Assembly: GCA_043769845.1 (NCBI GenBank) | Contig: JAYVIX010000098.1 | Coordinates: 1-11,883 of the forward strand | Source: UBA9547 sp043769845 | Lineage (GTDB): Bacteria > Bacteroidota > Bacteroidia > Cytophagales > UBA9547 | Length of the DNA stretch: 11,883 nt | Direction of reading: 5' to 3' | Shown here: positions 1-7,113 of the stretch, one piece after another | How positions within the stretch are numbered: the stretch's first letter is position 1 | Layout of the letters: each line of letters begins with the position of its first letter | The notes under the pieces: generated by a model | Databases searched by the model: none | Told to the model about the DNA's origin: nothing | The model's input: the letters and a program-made list of their open reading frames with translations, nothing else | Position numbers and translations under genes: made by a program

Positions 1-77
1 GAACAAAGTGGAAAAATGAACAGCACAAAAAAACATCAAAACTTAGTATCGAATTTCACGTAAGGAATTAAAAAAGA

Positions 78-102
78 AATTTCGTATTTTTGTTACGAAA
101 TT
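78..102. promoter_or_regulatory. Inverted repeat with embedded -7-like element upstream of plsY
   Basis: Two 9-bp arms, AATTTCGTA (78-86) and TACGAAATT (94-102), match perfectly around a 7-base spacer. The spacer and its edge contain TATTTTTG (85-92), which fits the Bacteroidota -7 consensus TAnnTTTG. I see no good TTTG or TTG element about 17-20 bases upstream. No T-run follows the repeat, so it is not an obvious terminator. It may be the plsY promoter with an overlapping operator, or a chance structure in AT-rich DNA. It lies about 80 bases before the plsY start. Confidence 0.25.
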
Positions 103-180
103 GTTAATTCGCTGAACTATTTCGTCATATCGAAAAAAATACTGGCAAGATTATTGTTTCCATTCCTATTTTAAATCACT

Positions 181-834
181 ATGACTATAGACGCTACCCT
201 AGCCATCATTTATTGTTTAGCCGCTTACGCAATCGGATCTTTGCCTACAGCCATTTGGTACGGCCAAGCCTTCCACGGAGTAGATGTACGTGATTTTGGA
301 AGTGGAAATGCTGGAGCGACTAACACTTTCAGAGTATTAGGATCAAAACCTGGAATAATTGTTTTACTAATTGATGCATTCAAAGGCTGGACAGCCACTA
401 TTTTGTCTTTTATTCTAATACACAATAGCAATATACATGAAAAATACATCCCTATTTATGGAATGCTGTTTGGAGCATTGGCTGTAATAGGGCATATTTT
501 CCCACTTTTTGCCAATTTCAAAGGAGGAAAAGGCGTTGCAACTTCTATAGGGATGGTGTTTGGAATTAATCCTGAATTGGCACTCGTTTGTTTGGTCATT
601 TTTCTGATCGTTTTTTTTACCACTCATTATGTATCACTTGGTTCTATCACAGCAGCTTTTGCCTATCCATTACTGATGCTTTCGCCACGCTTTTTGCCCG
701 AACAACATTTCATGGTGATTCTGGGTTTTTTTATGTTCGCAATGGTGGTCATCATGCATCAAAAAAATATTGTAAGGCTGATAAATGGCGAGGAAAGCAA
801 AATTCACCTTTTCAAAAAGAAAAGCCAAGCTTAA
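181..834 (+). CDS. plsY: Acyl-phosphate:glycerol-3-phosphate acyltransferase PlsY
   Basis: PlsY moves the acyl group from acyl-phosphate to position 1 of glycerol-3-phosphate, the first step of bacterial phospholipid synthesis, at the inner membrane. The 217-residue product has the usual family length (about 190-215) and several hydrophobic helices. The three conserved blocks are all visible: GSGNAGATN with RVLG (residues 40-54), GHIFPLF with FKGGKGVAT (104-121), and HQKNIVRLINGEE (193-205). The start at 181 puts a hydrophobic helix at the N-terminus, as expected. It has no SD sequence, only an A/T-rich leader. The gene converges on the ferredoxin gene at 889-1191 with 54 bases between them and is functionally separate from the polysaccharide cluster. 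Nothing looks damaged. Confidence 0.97.
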   Translation: MTIDATLAIIYCLAAYAIGSLPTAIWYGQAFHGVDVRDFGSGNAGATNTFRVLGSKPGIIVLLIDAFKGWTATILSFILIHNSNIHEKYIPIYGMLFGALAVIGHIFPLFANFKGGKGVATSIGMVFGINPELALVCLVIFLIVFFTTHYVSLGSITAAFAYPLLMLSPRFLPEQHFMVILGFFMFAMVVIMHQKNIVRLINGEESKIHLFKKKSQA

Positions 835-888
835 ATTATTCAGAATATAAGGCATTTTCGTTCACTAAAAACACTGATCAAAACGGTC

Positions 889-1191
889 TCAAAACTTCAA
901 TCGAAGTCTTTCTACGGGTACATTGTTTTTGATATGGCTTTCAACAATCTCGGTTACATCAGCTTCTGTTACTTTTCCGTAGAAAACACCTTCAGGATAC
1001 ACCACCAAAGCAGGACCAAATTCGCACACATCGATACAACCAGCACGCTGCGCACGCACTTCGGTGTTTAATTTTCGTTCCAAAATGGCTTTTTTGAATA
1101 ATTCGACCAATTTCATCCCAGCCGCCTCGCCACAAGATTCTTTACCTTCACGCTGATTGGTACAAATAAAAATGTGCTTTTTGAATTTCAT
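889..1191 (-). CDS. Thioredoxin-like [2Fe-2S] ferredoxin
   Basis: This small soluble protein of 100 residues looks like the stand-alone thioredoxin-like [2Fe-2S] ferredoxin family, related to the NuoE C-terminal domain and Shethna-type ferredoxins. The start HIFICTNQR is typical. Four cysteines sit at 10, 20, 52 and 56, the last two in GCIDVCEFGP, which gives the C-x9-C ... C-x3-C ligand pattern. YPEGVFYGKV (65-74) is the conserved strand after the cluster loop. The family carries electrons, but its redox partner is not visible here and I would not guess one. It is transcribed towards plsY, and its upstream region is shared with the polysaccharide operon starting at 1387, in divergent orientation. 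Function at family level is secure; the physiological role is unknown. Confidence 0.9.
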   Translation of the reverse strand: MKFKKHIFICTNQREGKESCGEAAGMKLVELFKKAILERKLNTEVRAQRAGCIDVCEFGPALVVYPEGVFYGKVTEADVTEIVESHIKNNVPVERLRLKF

Positions 1192-1232
1192 GATCTAATT
1201 TAAGAATTAGGGATTTGAGAATTTACTATGGA

Positions 1233-1240
1233 CAAAAGTA
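1233..1240 (-). promoter_or_regulatory. Candidate -7 promoter element for the ferredoxin gene
   Basis: Read on the minus strand, the bases are TACTTTTG, a full match to the Bacteroidota -7 consensus TAnnTTTG. It lies about 42 bases before the ferredoxin ATG, which would give a leader of roughly 35 bases. I do not see a matching TTTG at the usual distance upstream (the nearest is about 30 bases away), so the call rests on one element only. Confidence 0.35.
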
Positions 1241-1291
1241 CAGAAAAACGATAGGATTTTCCATTCTGAACAAATTCAAAAAGTCGTTTTA

Positions 1292-1308
1292 TGATTAATT
1301 ATTAATCA
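1292..1308. promoter_or_regulatory. Perfect 17-bp palindrome, candidate operator of the polysaccharide operon
   Basis: TGATTAAT, a central T, and ATTAATCA form a perfect inverted repeat with 8-bp arms. It lies 78 bases before the wza-type start codon and about 100 bases before the ferredoxin start on the other strand, in the 195-base divergent intergenic region. Its size and symmetry suit a homodimeric regulator such as a helix-turn-helix protein. No T-run follows, so it is not a terminator. It is AT-only except for its outer G and C, so chance is possible. No regulator gene is adjacent. Confidence 0.35.
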
Positions 1309-1311
1309 AAC

Positions 1312-1339
1312 TTGTTTACAATTTTATAATATTGTCTTG
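1312..1339 (+). promoter_or_regulatory. Possible promoter region of the wza-led operon
   Basis: A promoter is expected here because the first gene of a long operon starts at 1387. TTG at 1312-1314 followed 17 bases later by TTGTCTTG (1332-1339) gives a weak version of the Bacteroidota TTG / TAnnTTTG arrangement, with two mismatches. TAATATTG (1327-1334) matches the -7 better, but its spacing to TTG is only 12. The region is very AT-rich, so none of these can be chosen with confidence. Confidence 0.2.
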
Positions 1340-1386
1340 ATATAAAAAAACCTCATTTTTGATTTCCGAATAAAACAAAACCAATT

Positions 1387-2202
1387 ATGTCTTCGAATAG
1401 TAAATCGAAAATACTATTTCACATGCTCGTTCTAAGCATTTCAAGCGCACTTTTTTCTTGCTCGACCCGAAAAGTAGCTTATCTACAAAATGCGCCTGAT
1501 TCTACCAATTCGAAGACTCAGGTCAAAGAATTCAGATATATTGAACCAACCATTCAGCCAGACGACATCTTATCAATAAGTATCCAAACAATAGATCCTC
1601 AAGCAAATACCACCATAAACCAAACATCAGCTCCGATCCAATCAGTTGGCGCCAGTTCGGCCAATGTTATTGGCAACCAAACCATCTCTGGTTTTTTGGT
1701 TGACAAAGAAGGTTTTGTAGAAATGCCCATGATTGGAAAAGTAAAACTAGGCAATCTTAGCACGTTCAATGCACGCGAGGTAATCAGAGAAAAAGCCTCT
1801 TTATACATCAAAAATCCAACGGTTTTGGTGCGATTTGCCAATTTCAAAATCACTGTTTTGGGCGAGGTTCTGAAACCTGGCACTTATACCGTTCCGAATG
1901 AGAAAGTCTCCATTTTAGACATCATCGGACTAGCGGGCGATCTTACTATTTTCGGAAATCGTTCCAATGTCTTGTTGGTGAGAGAAGTTGAAGGAGAGAA
2001 AAAATTCACACGTTTCGATCTTCGCTCAGTGGATGTTTTTAAGTCGCCTTATTTTTATTTAAAACAAAACGACCTCATCTACATAGAACCCACCCAAGCC
2101 AAGGTCGCCTCGACCAATGTAGCCCGCACGCAGTTGTACGCACTTATCGCCTCGTCATTGTCCTTTCTGATCATCCTGATTCGCTACAGCCCAATAAAAT
2201 AA
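1387..2202 (+). CDS. wza: Outer-membrane polysaccharide export lipoprotein (Wza/OMA family)
   Basis: This is the outer-membrane export component of a Wzy-dependent exopolysaccharide or capsule machine, 271 residues long. The N-terminus is a lipoprotein signal: positive residues K6 and K8, a hydrophobic stretch 9-23, and a lipobox-like LFSC with the acylated cysteine at 25. A polysaccharide-export domain follows (about 53-150; IQPDDILSISI at 56-66 is its typical start), then an SLBB domain (about 153-205; ITVLGEVLKPGTYTVP at 155-170). A hydrophobic helix at about 249-266 close to the C-terminus fits an outer-membrane-spanning or anchoring segment, as in many Bacteroidota homologues. It is shorter than E. 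coli Wza. It opens the operon, and the chain-length kinase starts 7 bases after its stop. The symbol is given by function, not by proven orthology. Confidence 0.93.
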   Translation: MSSNSKSKILFHMLVLSISSALFSCSTRKVAYLQNAPDSTNSKTQVKEFRYIEPTIQPDDILSISIQTIDPQANTTINQTSAPIQSVGASSANVIGNQTISGFLVDKEGFVEMPMIGKVKLGNLSTFNAREVIREKASLYIKNPTVLVRFANFKITVLGEVLKPGTYTVPNEKVSILDIIGLAGDLTIFGNRSNVLLVREVEGEKKFTRFDLRSVDVFKSPYFYLKQNDLIYIEPTQAKVASTNVARTQLYALIASSLSFLIILIRYSPIK

Positions 2203-2209
2203 TCCCGAA

Positions 2210-4588
2210 ATGAATACTAGCACAGATCCAGCAGAAATGGAAAACCAAGACACAAACGAAAATGCACGAATAAGCTTATTTTTTGACCGAATCATCAGTA
2301 AATGGTGGCTATTTGGCATTGGAACATGTATTGGAATTTTAGTGGCATTTTTTTTAATGCGTTATACAAGTCCTGAATACAAAATCTCGACCAAACTACT
2401 GATTGAGGACGAGAAAAAAGGAGGTGGAAGTTTCAATTCGGCTGATTTTCTGGGGGATATGAGCAGTTTGCTTGATGTAAAAAGCAACATCGACAATGAA
2501 GTGGAAATATTGAAAACAAGAGAAATGGCCGAAAATGTGGTCAAAGGTCTTGATTTAAACATCAGCTATTATCGATCTGGCACTTTCAAAAACACCCAAA
2601 TTTTCCCTGCGCCATTCAAAATAATTGTGATCAGTCCTGCTGATACCATCAAGGCCAGCACTTTCAAACTTGTTTTCAGAAACGGAGATTCGATTTCGCT
2701 GTCCTACTCGGGCAACAAGAAAGAGGAACTAATACAAGAATACATTGCATTCGATCATCCCTTTATCGTGAAAGAAATTGGGGTTTTGAAAATCGAAAAG
2801 AATCTGGATGTTTCTTTCCTAGAAAAAGAGTATGATTTCACGATCGTTTCGATTGATCAGGCAACCGAAAAACTCCAAAAAGACATGTCGATTTCGGCCG
2901 CCAACAAAATGGTTTCGATCATCGACATTAGCCTAAACCATTCATTACCAAAGTATGGTGAAACGATTTTAAACAAATTTATCGAAGGATACATGAAAAT
3001 GAATCTTTTAGACAAGAACAGCATTGCCGATAGTACCATCCTTTTTATCGACAACCGAATAAAACTAGTGAGCCAAGAGCTAGGCGATATTGAACAAAAC
3101 ATCCAAACTTTCAAACAAAAAAACCAACTGGCCGACTTGCCCGAACAATCTAGAATCTTGGTTTCGAACGCCAATACGAATGAAAAAGAGCTTACAGGTC
3201 TCAAGACGCAAGAAAGTATTATTGAGGCTTTGGAAGAATATCTGAATGACGAATCGAAGCACAAAAGTGCCATTCCTGGCTCCATTTTATTACAAGATGC
3301 CGCGTTCAACAAACTTGCCGATAACTACAATGTCTTCCTACTTGATCGCGAAAGACAACTGCTCACTTCGACCGAAAACAATCCTTATATCGGAAACCTA
3401 GATCAACGAATTGGTTCAATTCGAAAAGCACTACTTTCGAACCTCACTGGAACCAAAAAATCGGTCAAAATCAAACTGGCAGAACTAGAAAAAATGCAGA
3501 CCGAATTGGGCAGCCAAATGACCAAAGTACCTATTAATGAGCGTACTTACCTCGGCATGTTTCGTCAACAATCGTTAAAACAAGAGTTATATCTTTTCCT
3601 TTTGCAAAAAAGAGAAGAAGTCGCACTTTCGAAAACTTCAAATATTTCAAGTTTTAAAATTATCGAACATCCCAAATCGGCCAACAAACCTTTCAAGCCC
3701 AATGGTTTGATTTTAATTGCTGTTTGTATTTTAATGGGTTTGGCAGTACCGTTTGCAATGATCTATGTTTTGGAACTTCTGAACAACCGCATCCAAAGCA
3801 AAGAAGACATTACGTGTTTGGTTTCAATACCTGTGATCGGAGAAATCTATAAGGCAAAATCGAATGATCTTTTCGTGAACAGCAATCCGAAATCTATTTT
3901 ATCGGAACAATTTAGAGACTTGCGATCAAATCTCAATTTCTATTTCAATGCCCAACAAAGTATTTCAATATTGCTCACGTCTAGTATGCAAGCTGAAGGT
4001 AAAACTTTCACTGCCTTGAATTTGGGAACAATATTGGCTCTTACCGATAAAAAGGTACTCATCATCGACTTGGATTTGAGAGTAGCCCGACTAACAGAAC
4101 AATTGGGCTTGAAGCACAAATCGGGATTCACGAATTACCTTATTTCGTCCGACTCAGATTTTCATTCGCACATTCATGCTTCTAGCTTAAATGAAAACTT
4201 ATTTATCATGCCTTCTGGAGCCCTTCCACCAAATCCGGCCGAACTGCTGATGAAGGAACGTACTGGCGAATTGTTCCAAAAACTAAAGGAAGAGTTTAAT
4301 TACATTATTTTCGACTCCCCTCCTATTGGTCTGGTTTCTGATGCTCAGATTTTGAGCAAAAATGCCTCAATAACGCTTTTCCTTGTTCGCGAAAACTATA
4401 CCTATAAACGCCAAATCAACCATCTGCGCGAATTGCACAAGGCAGGAAAACTTGGAAATACAGGTATCATACTAAACGATATTAAAATTAATTCATATTC
4501 AAAATACGGCTATGGACAGTATGGCTATGGTTTGATACCCGAAGACCGTTTCTTCAAGAAAATGACAAAAAAAATATTTGGAGTCTAA
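2210..4588 (+). CDS. wzc: Chain-length regulator / BY-type tyrosine autokinase (Wzc family)
   Basis: This inner-membrane co-polymerase sets polymer length and works with the Wza-type pore. The 792 residues read as a complete fused protein: a Wzz domain with a first membrane helix (about 33-51), a long periplasmic coiled region (about 270-480), a second helix (about 498-521), then a cytoplasmic BY-kinase domain. Walker A is AEGKT (595-599), Walker A' is VLIIDLDLR (616-624, keeping both aspartates and the arginine), and Walker B is YIIFDSPP (698-705). The C-terminal tail has five tyrosines at 763, 766, 768, 771 and 773 within SYSKYGYGQYGYG, the expected autophosphorylation cluster. After the Walker A' arginine the sequence is VARL rather than the common RP or KP. 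The protein has the full kinase motif set, so it is probably active. No phosphatase partner is in the window. The flippase gene starts 3 bases downstream. Confidence 0.95.
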   Translation: MNTSTDPAEMENQDTNENARISLFFDRIISKWWLFGIGTCIGILVAFFLMRYTSPEYKISTKLLIEDEKKGGGSFNSADFLGDMSSLLDVKSNIDNEVEILKTREMAENVVKGLDLNISYYRSGTFKNTQIFPAPFKIIVISPADTIKASTFKLVFRNGDSISLSYSGNKKEELIQEYIAFDHPFIVKEIGVLKIEKNLDVSFLEKEYDFTIVSIDQATEKLQKDMSISAANKMVSIIDISLNHSLPKYGETILNKFIEGYMKMNLLDKNSIADSTILFIDNRIKLVSQELGDIEQNIQTFKQKNQLADLPEQSRILVSNANTNEKELTGLKTQESIIEALEEYLNDESKHKSAIPGSILLQDAAFNKLADNYNVFLLDRERQLLTSTENNPYIGNLDQRIGSIRKALLSNLTGTKKSVKIKLAELEKMQTELGSQMTKVPINERTYLGMFRQQSLKQELYLFLLQKREEVALSKTSNISSFKIIEHPKSANKPFKPNGLILIAVCILMGLAVPFAMIYVLELLNNRIQSKEDITCLVSIPVIGEIYKAKSNDLFVNSNPKSILSEQFRDLRSNLNFYFNAQQSISILLTSSMQAEGKTFTALNLGTILALTDKKVLIIDLDLRVARLTEQLGLKHKSGFTNYLISSDSDFHSHIHASSLNENLFIMPSGALPPNPAELLMKERTGELFQKLKEEFNYIIFDSPPIGLVSDAQILSKNASITLFLVRENYTYKRQINHLRELHKAGKLGNTGIILNDIKINSYSKYGYGQYGYGLIPEDRFFKKMTKKIFGV

Positions 4589-4591
4589 ACC

Positions 4592-6130
4592 ATGCAAGCG
4601 GCCAACAAAGTAGCGTTGAACACAAGCATCCTCTACCTGAGAATGTTTATCACCGTTACTTTCACTTTATTAAGTACACGTTACGTATTGAACGCCTTAG
4701 GTGCGGTCGATTATGGTATTTTCAACCTCATTTCTGGAGTCATCGCATTTTTGTCGTTCCTGAATGCAGCCATGTCCATTTCGACCCAACGTTATTTTTC
4801 CTTTCATCAGGGAAAAGGAGATTTCGAAATGCAGGAAAACGTGTTCAAAAACAGCTTATTACTCCACTTTTTTCTTGGTTTTCTTATCGTTGGTCTTCTC
4901 GAATTAGCAGGTCTATTTTTACTCAATGGCTTTCTCAATATTCCTTCCGAAAGAATAGAAGCTACTAAACTGATTTACCATTTGATGTCTGGCACGGTCT
5001 TTTTCACGGTGATATCCGTTCCTTTTACAGGCCTGCTCAATGCCCATGAAAACATGCTTTGGGTAGCAGCAGTGACTATTGTAGAAACGTTCTTAAAATT
5101 TGGTTTAGCCCTTTTTCTATTTTCTGTAGTTGGAGATAAGTTGGTGTTTTACAGCATATTCATGTCTGTTATCGCTGTGCTTAGTTTTCTACTGTATGCC
5201 GCCTTTTGTTTCAAAAAATACAAAGAATGCACCCTGCGAAATATCCAAAAATACGACCCAGCACTGATCAAAGAACTAAGTTCGTTTGCTGGTTGGAATC
5301 TATTCGGGATTGTGTCTTGGCTCGGACGCACGCAAGGATTGGCCATTTTACTCAATTTGTTTCTAGGAACAGTCGTCAATGCAGCATATGGTATTTCGAA
5401 CCAAGTTTCGGCTCAGTTGAATTTTTTCTCGGCCACGCTTCTCAAAGCGCTCAATCCTCAAATTATGAAAAGCGAGGGCGCGCAAGATCGAGCCAGAATG
5501 CTGAAACTGGCCATGATTGCAAGCAAGTTTTGCTTTTTCCTGCTGGCCTTCATTGCCATTCCATGCATATTTGAAATGCCCACTATTCTGAAATTTTGGT
5601 TGAAGGAAGTACCTGAGCATACCGTCATTTTTTGCAAACTGATGTTAGTAGGAACGCTCATCAACCAGCTAACGATTGGTCTACAATCGGCCATACAGGC
5701 TATTGGTAAAGTCAAAATGTACCAGATAATAGTAGGTAGTACACTCATTCTCAATCTACCTATTGCTTATTTTCTGCTAAAAATGGAGTATTCGCTTTAT
5801 TCCATCATCATCAGTTATATCTGTATCGAATTCATTGCCTGTACTTTACGGCTGTTTCTCCTGATTAAAACAGGCGGCTTGTCCTTCGGAGAATATTGGA
5901 ACAGGGTGTTGCAAAAAGAAATCATCCCAGTCGTGGCCTCTGTTGCTTGTTGTTTCTGGATCACCCATTCTTTCGAATCCGAATTTCGTGTATTCGCAAC
6001 AGGAATAGTTTCTGTAGTTGTATTTGGCATAAGTATCTATTTCACAGGACTTTGTACTGATGAAAAGAAAACAATCTTCGAAATGATAGATAAAATGCTT
6101 CTAAAACTCTTGAAGAAAAAACGCATATAA
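4592..6130 (+). CDS. wzx: Lipid-linked oligosaccharide flippase (Wzx / MOP superfamily)
   Basis: This is a predicted polytopic inner-membrane protein of 512 residues with about 12-14 hydrophobic segments across its length. The N-terminal block ILYLRMFITV...STRYVLNALGAVDYGIFNLISG (14-48) is typical of polysaccharide transporters of the MOP superfamily in Bacteroidota. The family moves undecaprenyl-linked repeat units from the cytoplasmic to the periplasmic face. The cytoplasmic tail is lysine-rich (LLKLLKKKRI). The gene starts 3 bases after the kinase gene and ends 10 bases before the pyruvyltransferase gene, so it is certainly cotranscribed. Its place between export and polymerase genes supports a flippase role rather than drug efflux. 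The symbol reflects role; the sequence family is too divergent to claim orthology. Confidence 0.9.
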   Translation: MQAANKVALNTSILYLRMFITVTFTLLSTRYVLNALGAVDYGIFNLISGVIAFLSFLNAAMSISTQRYFSFHQGKGDFEMQENVFKNSLLLHFFLGFLIVGLLELAGLFLLNGFLNIPSERIEATKLIYHLMSGTVFFTVISVPFTGLLNAHENMLWVAAVTIVETFLKFGLALFLFSVVGDKLVFYSIFMSVIAVLSFLLYAAFCFKKYKECTLRNIQKYDPALIKELSSFAGWNLFGIVSWLGRTQGLAILLNLFLGTVVNAAYGISNQVSAQLNFFSATLLKALNPQIMKSEGAQDRARMLKLAMIASKFCFFLLAFIAIPCIFEMPTILKFWLKEVPEHTVIFCKLMLVGTLINQLTIGLQSAIQAIGKVKMYQIIVGSTLILNLPIAYFLLKMEYSLYSIIISYICIEFIACTLRLFLLIKTGGLSFGEYWNRVLQKEIIPVVASVACCFWITHSFESEFRVFATGIVSVVVFGISIYFTGLCTDEKKTIFEMIDKMLLKLLKKKRI

Positions 6131-6140
6131 GCATTATTAA

Positions 6141-7100
6141 ATGAATTATTTATACTATAAATCTAAGAAAGGAAATTTCGGAGACGATCTGAATGTGTGG
6201 TTATGGCCAAAAATCTGGGGTAACTTAAGTGAAGAGCTAAAAATCTATTTTCTAGGAATTGGCTCTATACTTTACAACGAAAACCCAAATTACAAAAAAC
6301 TGAATGACGATAAAAAAATCGTATTCGGAAGCGGTATTCGCCCTTCTCCGCTTTACACAAAATTCAAAATAGACGCTACTTGGAACATTCGATTCCTCCG
6401 TGGTCCACTTTCTGCTCAAGCATTAGAGAATAAATATCCCTACATAACCGACTCAGCCTACGCGCTTAGGCAGCTTCCTGAGTTTGATAAGTATTTGAAT
6501 TGCGAAAAAAAATACGACATCAGTCTCATGCCTTATTTTCATTCGGAAGACTATTTCGACTGGCCAAAAATCTGTAAACAACTCGGCTACCATTACATCT
6601 CGCCCCATTCTGAAAATGGCGTTGAGTTTACGATCCAAGAAATTGCCGCTTCTCGCAAAATCATCACCGAAGCCATGCATGGAGCTATCGTGGCTGACTT
6701 GCTTCGTGTGCCTTGGCATCGTTTTATCCTGAGCACACCATTTACCGAGGGGCCAATGGTTTCCGAATTCAAATGGAACGACTGGTTAGGTTCTGTCGAA
6801 ATAAACCAACCCGAAGTCACTTATGTCCCGTTTTATGGCAAATTGAAGAAACAGAAATCGTATTCGAGAACTATTTTGTATCAAAAAATAAACAGAATTT
6901 CAAGCATCTTCTTTTCTGTTGAATTTCTATTCAAAAGAAATGTCAGAAAAAATCTAATGAATAAACTTTCCAGAATAACCGCCTATTCATTGTCGGAAGA
7001 TCGGGTAATAGAAGTAATTGACAAAAAGATGGCCATTGAGATTGAAGCCTTTAAAAACGAGTTTTCAAAAGCAACATCTGTCCTGACAAACAGTAAATAG
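6141..7100 (+). CDS. Polysaccharide pyruvyltransferase family protein
   Basis: Members transfer pyruvate from phosphoenolpyruvate to a sugar of a polysaccharide repeat unit, making a ketal that adds negative charge (GumL, CsaB and ExoV types). The 319 residues show the family landmarks: GNFGDDLN near the N-terminus (11-18), a glycine-rich VFGSGIR (61-67), RGPLSAQAL (87-95), and the C-terminal-half signature EAMHGAIVADLLRVPW (177-192). The MHG is the usual conserved motif. The catalytic domain seems to end near residue 235. The last 85 residues are basic and then charged, with no recognised motif, and may bind membrane or a partner. The substrate sugar cannot be read from sequence. The gene lies between flippase and polymerase genes, with gaps of 10 and 13 bases, so the exported polymer is the likely target. 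Confidence 0.88.
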   Translation: MNYLYYKSKKGNFGDDLNVWLWPKIWGNLSEELKIYFLGIGSILYNENPNYKKLNDDKKIVFGSGIRPSPLYTKFKIDATWNIRFLRGPLSAQALENKYPYITDSAYALRQLPEFDKYLNCEKKYDISLMPYFHSEDYFDWPKICKQLGYHYISPHSENGVEFTIQEIAASRKIITEAMHGAIVADLLRVPWHRFILSTPFTEGPMVSEFKWNDWLGSVEINQPEVTYVPFYGKLKKQKSYSRTILYQKINRISSIFFSVEFLFKRNVRKNLMNKLSRITAYSLSEDRVIEVIDKKMAIEIEAFKNEFSKATSVLTNSK

Positions 7101-7113
7101 CACGATTCGGCAA

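Noticed and set aside
1..63. Open frame from base 1 ending in TAA at 61-63, possibly the tail of an upstream gene.
   Set aside because: All three plus-strand frames are short and open here, and none gives a recognisable C-terminus, so a gene tail cannot be supported.
835..888. Search for a shared terminator between the convergent plsY and ferredoxin genes.
   Set aside because: No stem of convincing length with a T-run is visible on either strand.
588..932. Plus-strand frame of 114 codons overlapping plsY and the ferredoxin gene.
   Set aside because: It runs out of frame through the plsY coding sequence and its product has no recognisable features.
1195..1210. Small inverted repeat CTAATT-taag-AATTAG just before the ferredoxin gene.
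   Set aside because: Six-base arms of A/T-rich sequence are expected by chance here, and no other signal supports a role.
2857..3312. Minus-strand open frame of 151 codons inside the chain-length kinase gene.
   Set aside because: It is wholly antisense to a well-supported gene, has a serine/phenylalanine-rich composition typical of antisense translation, and shows no domain.
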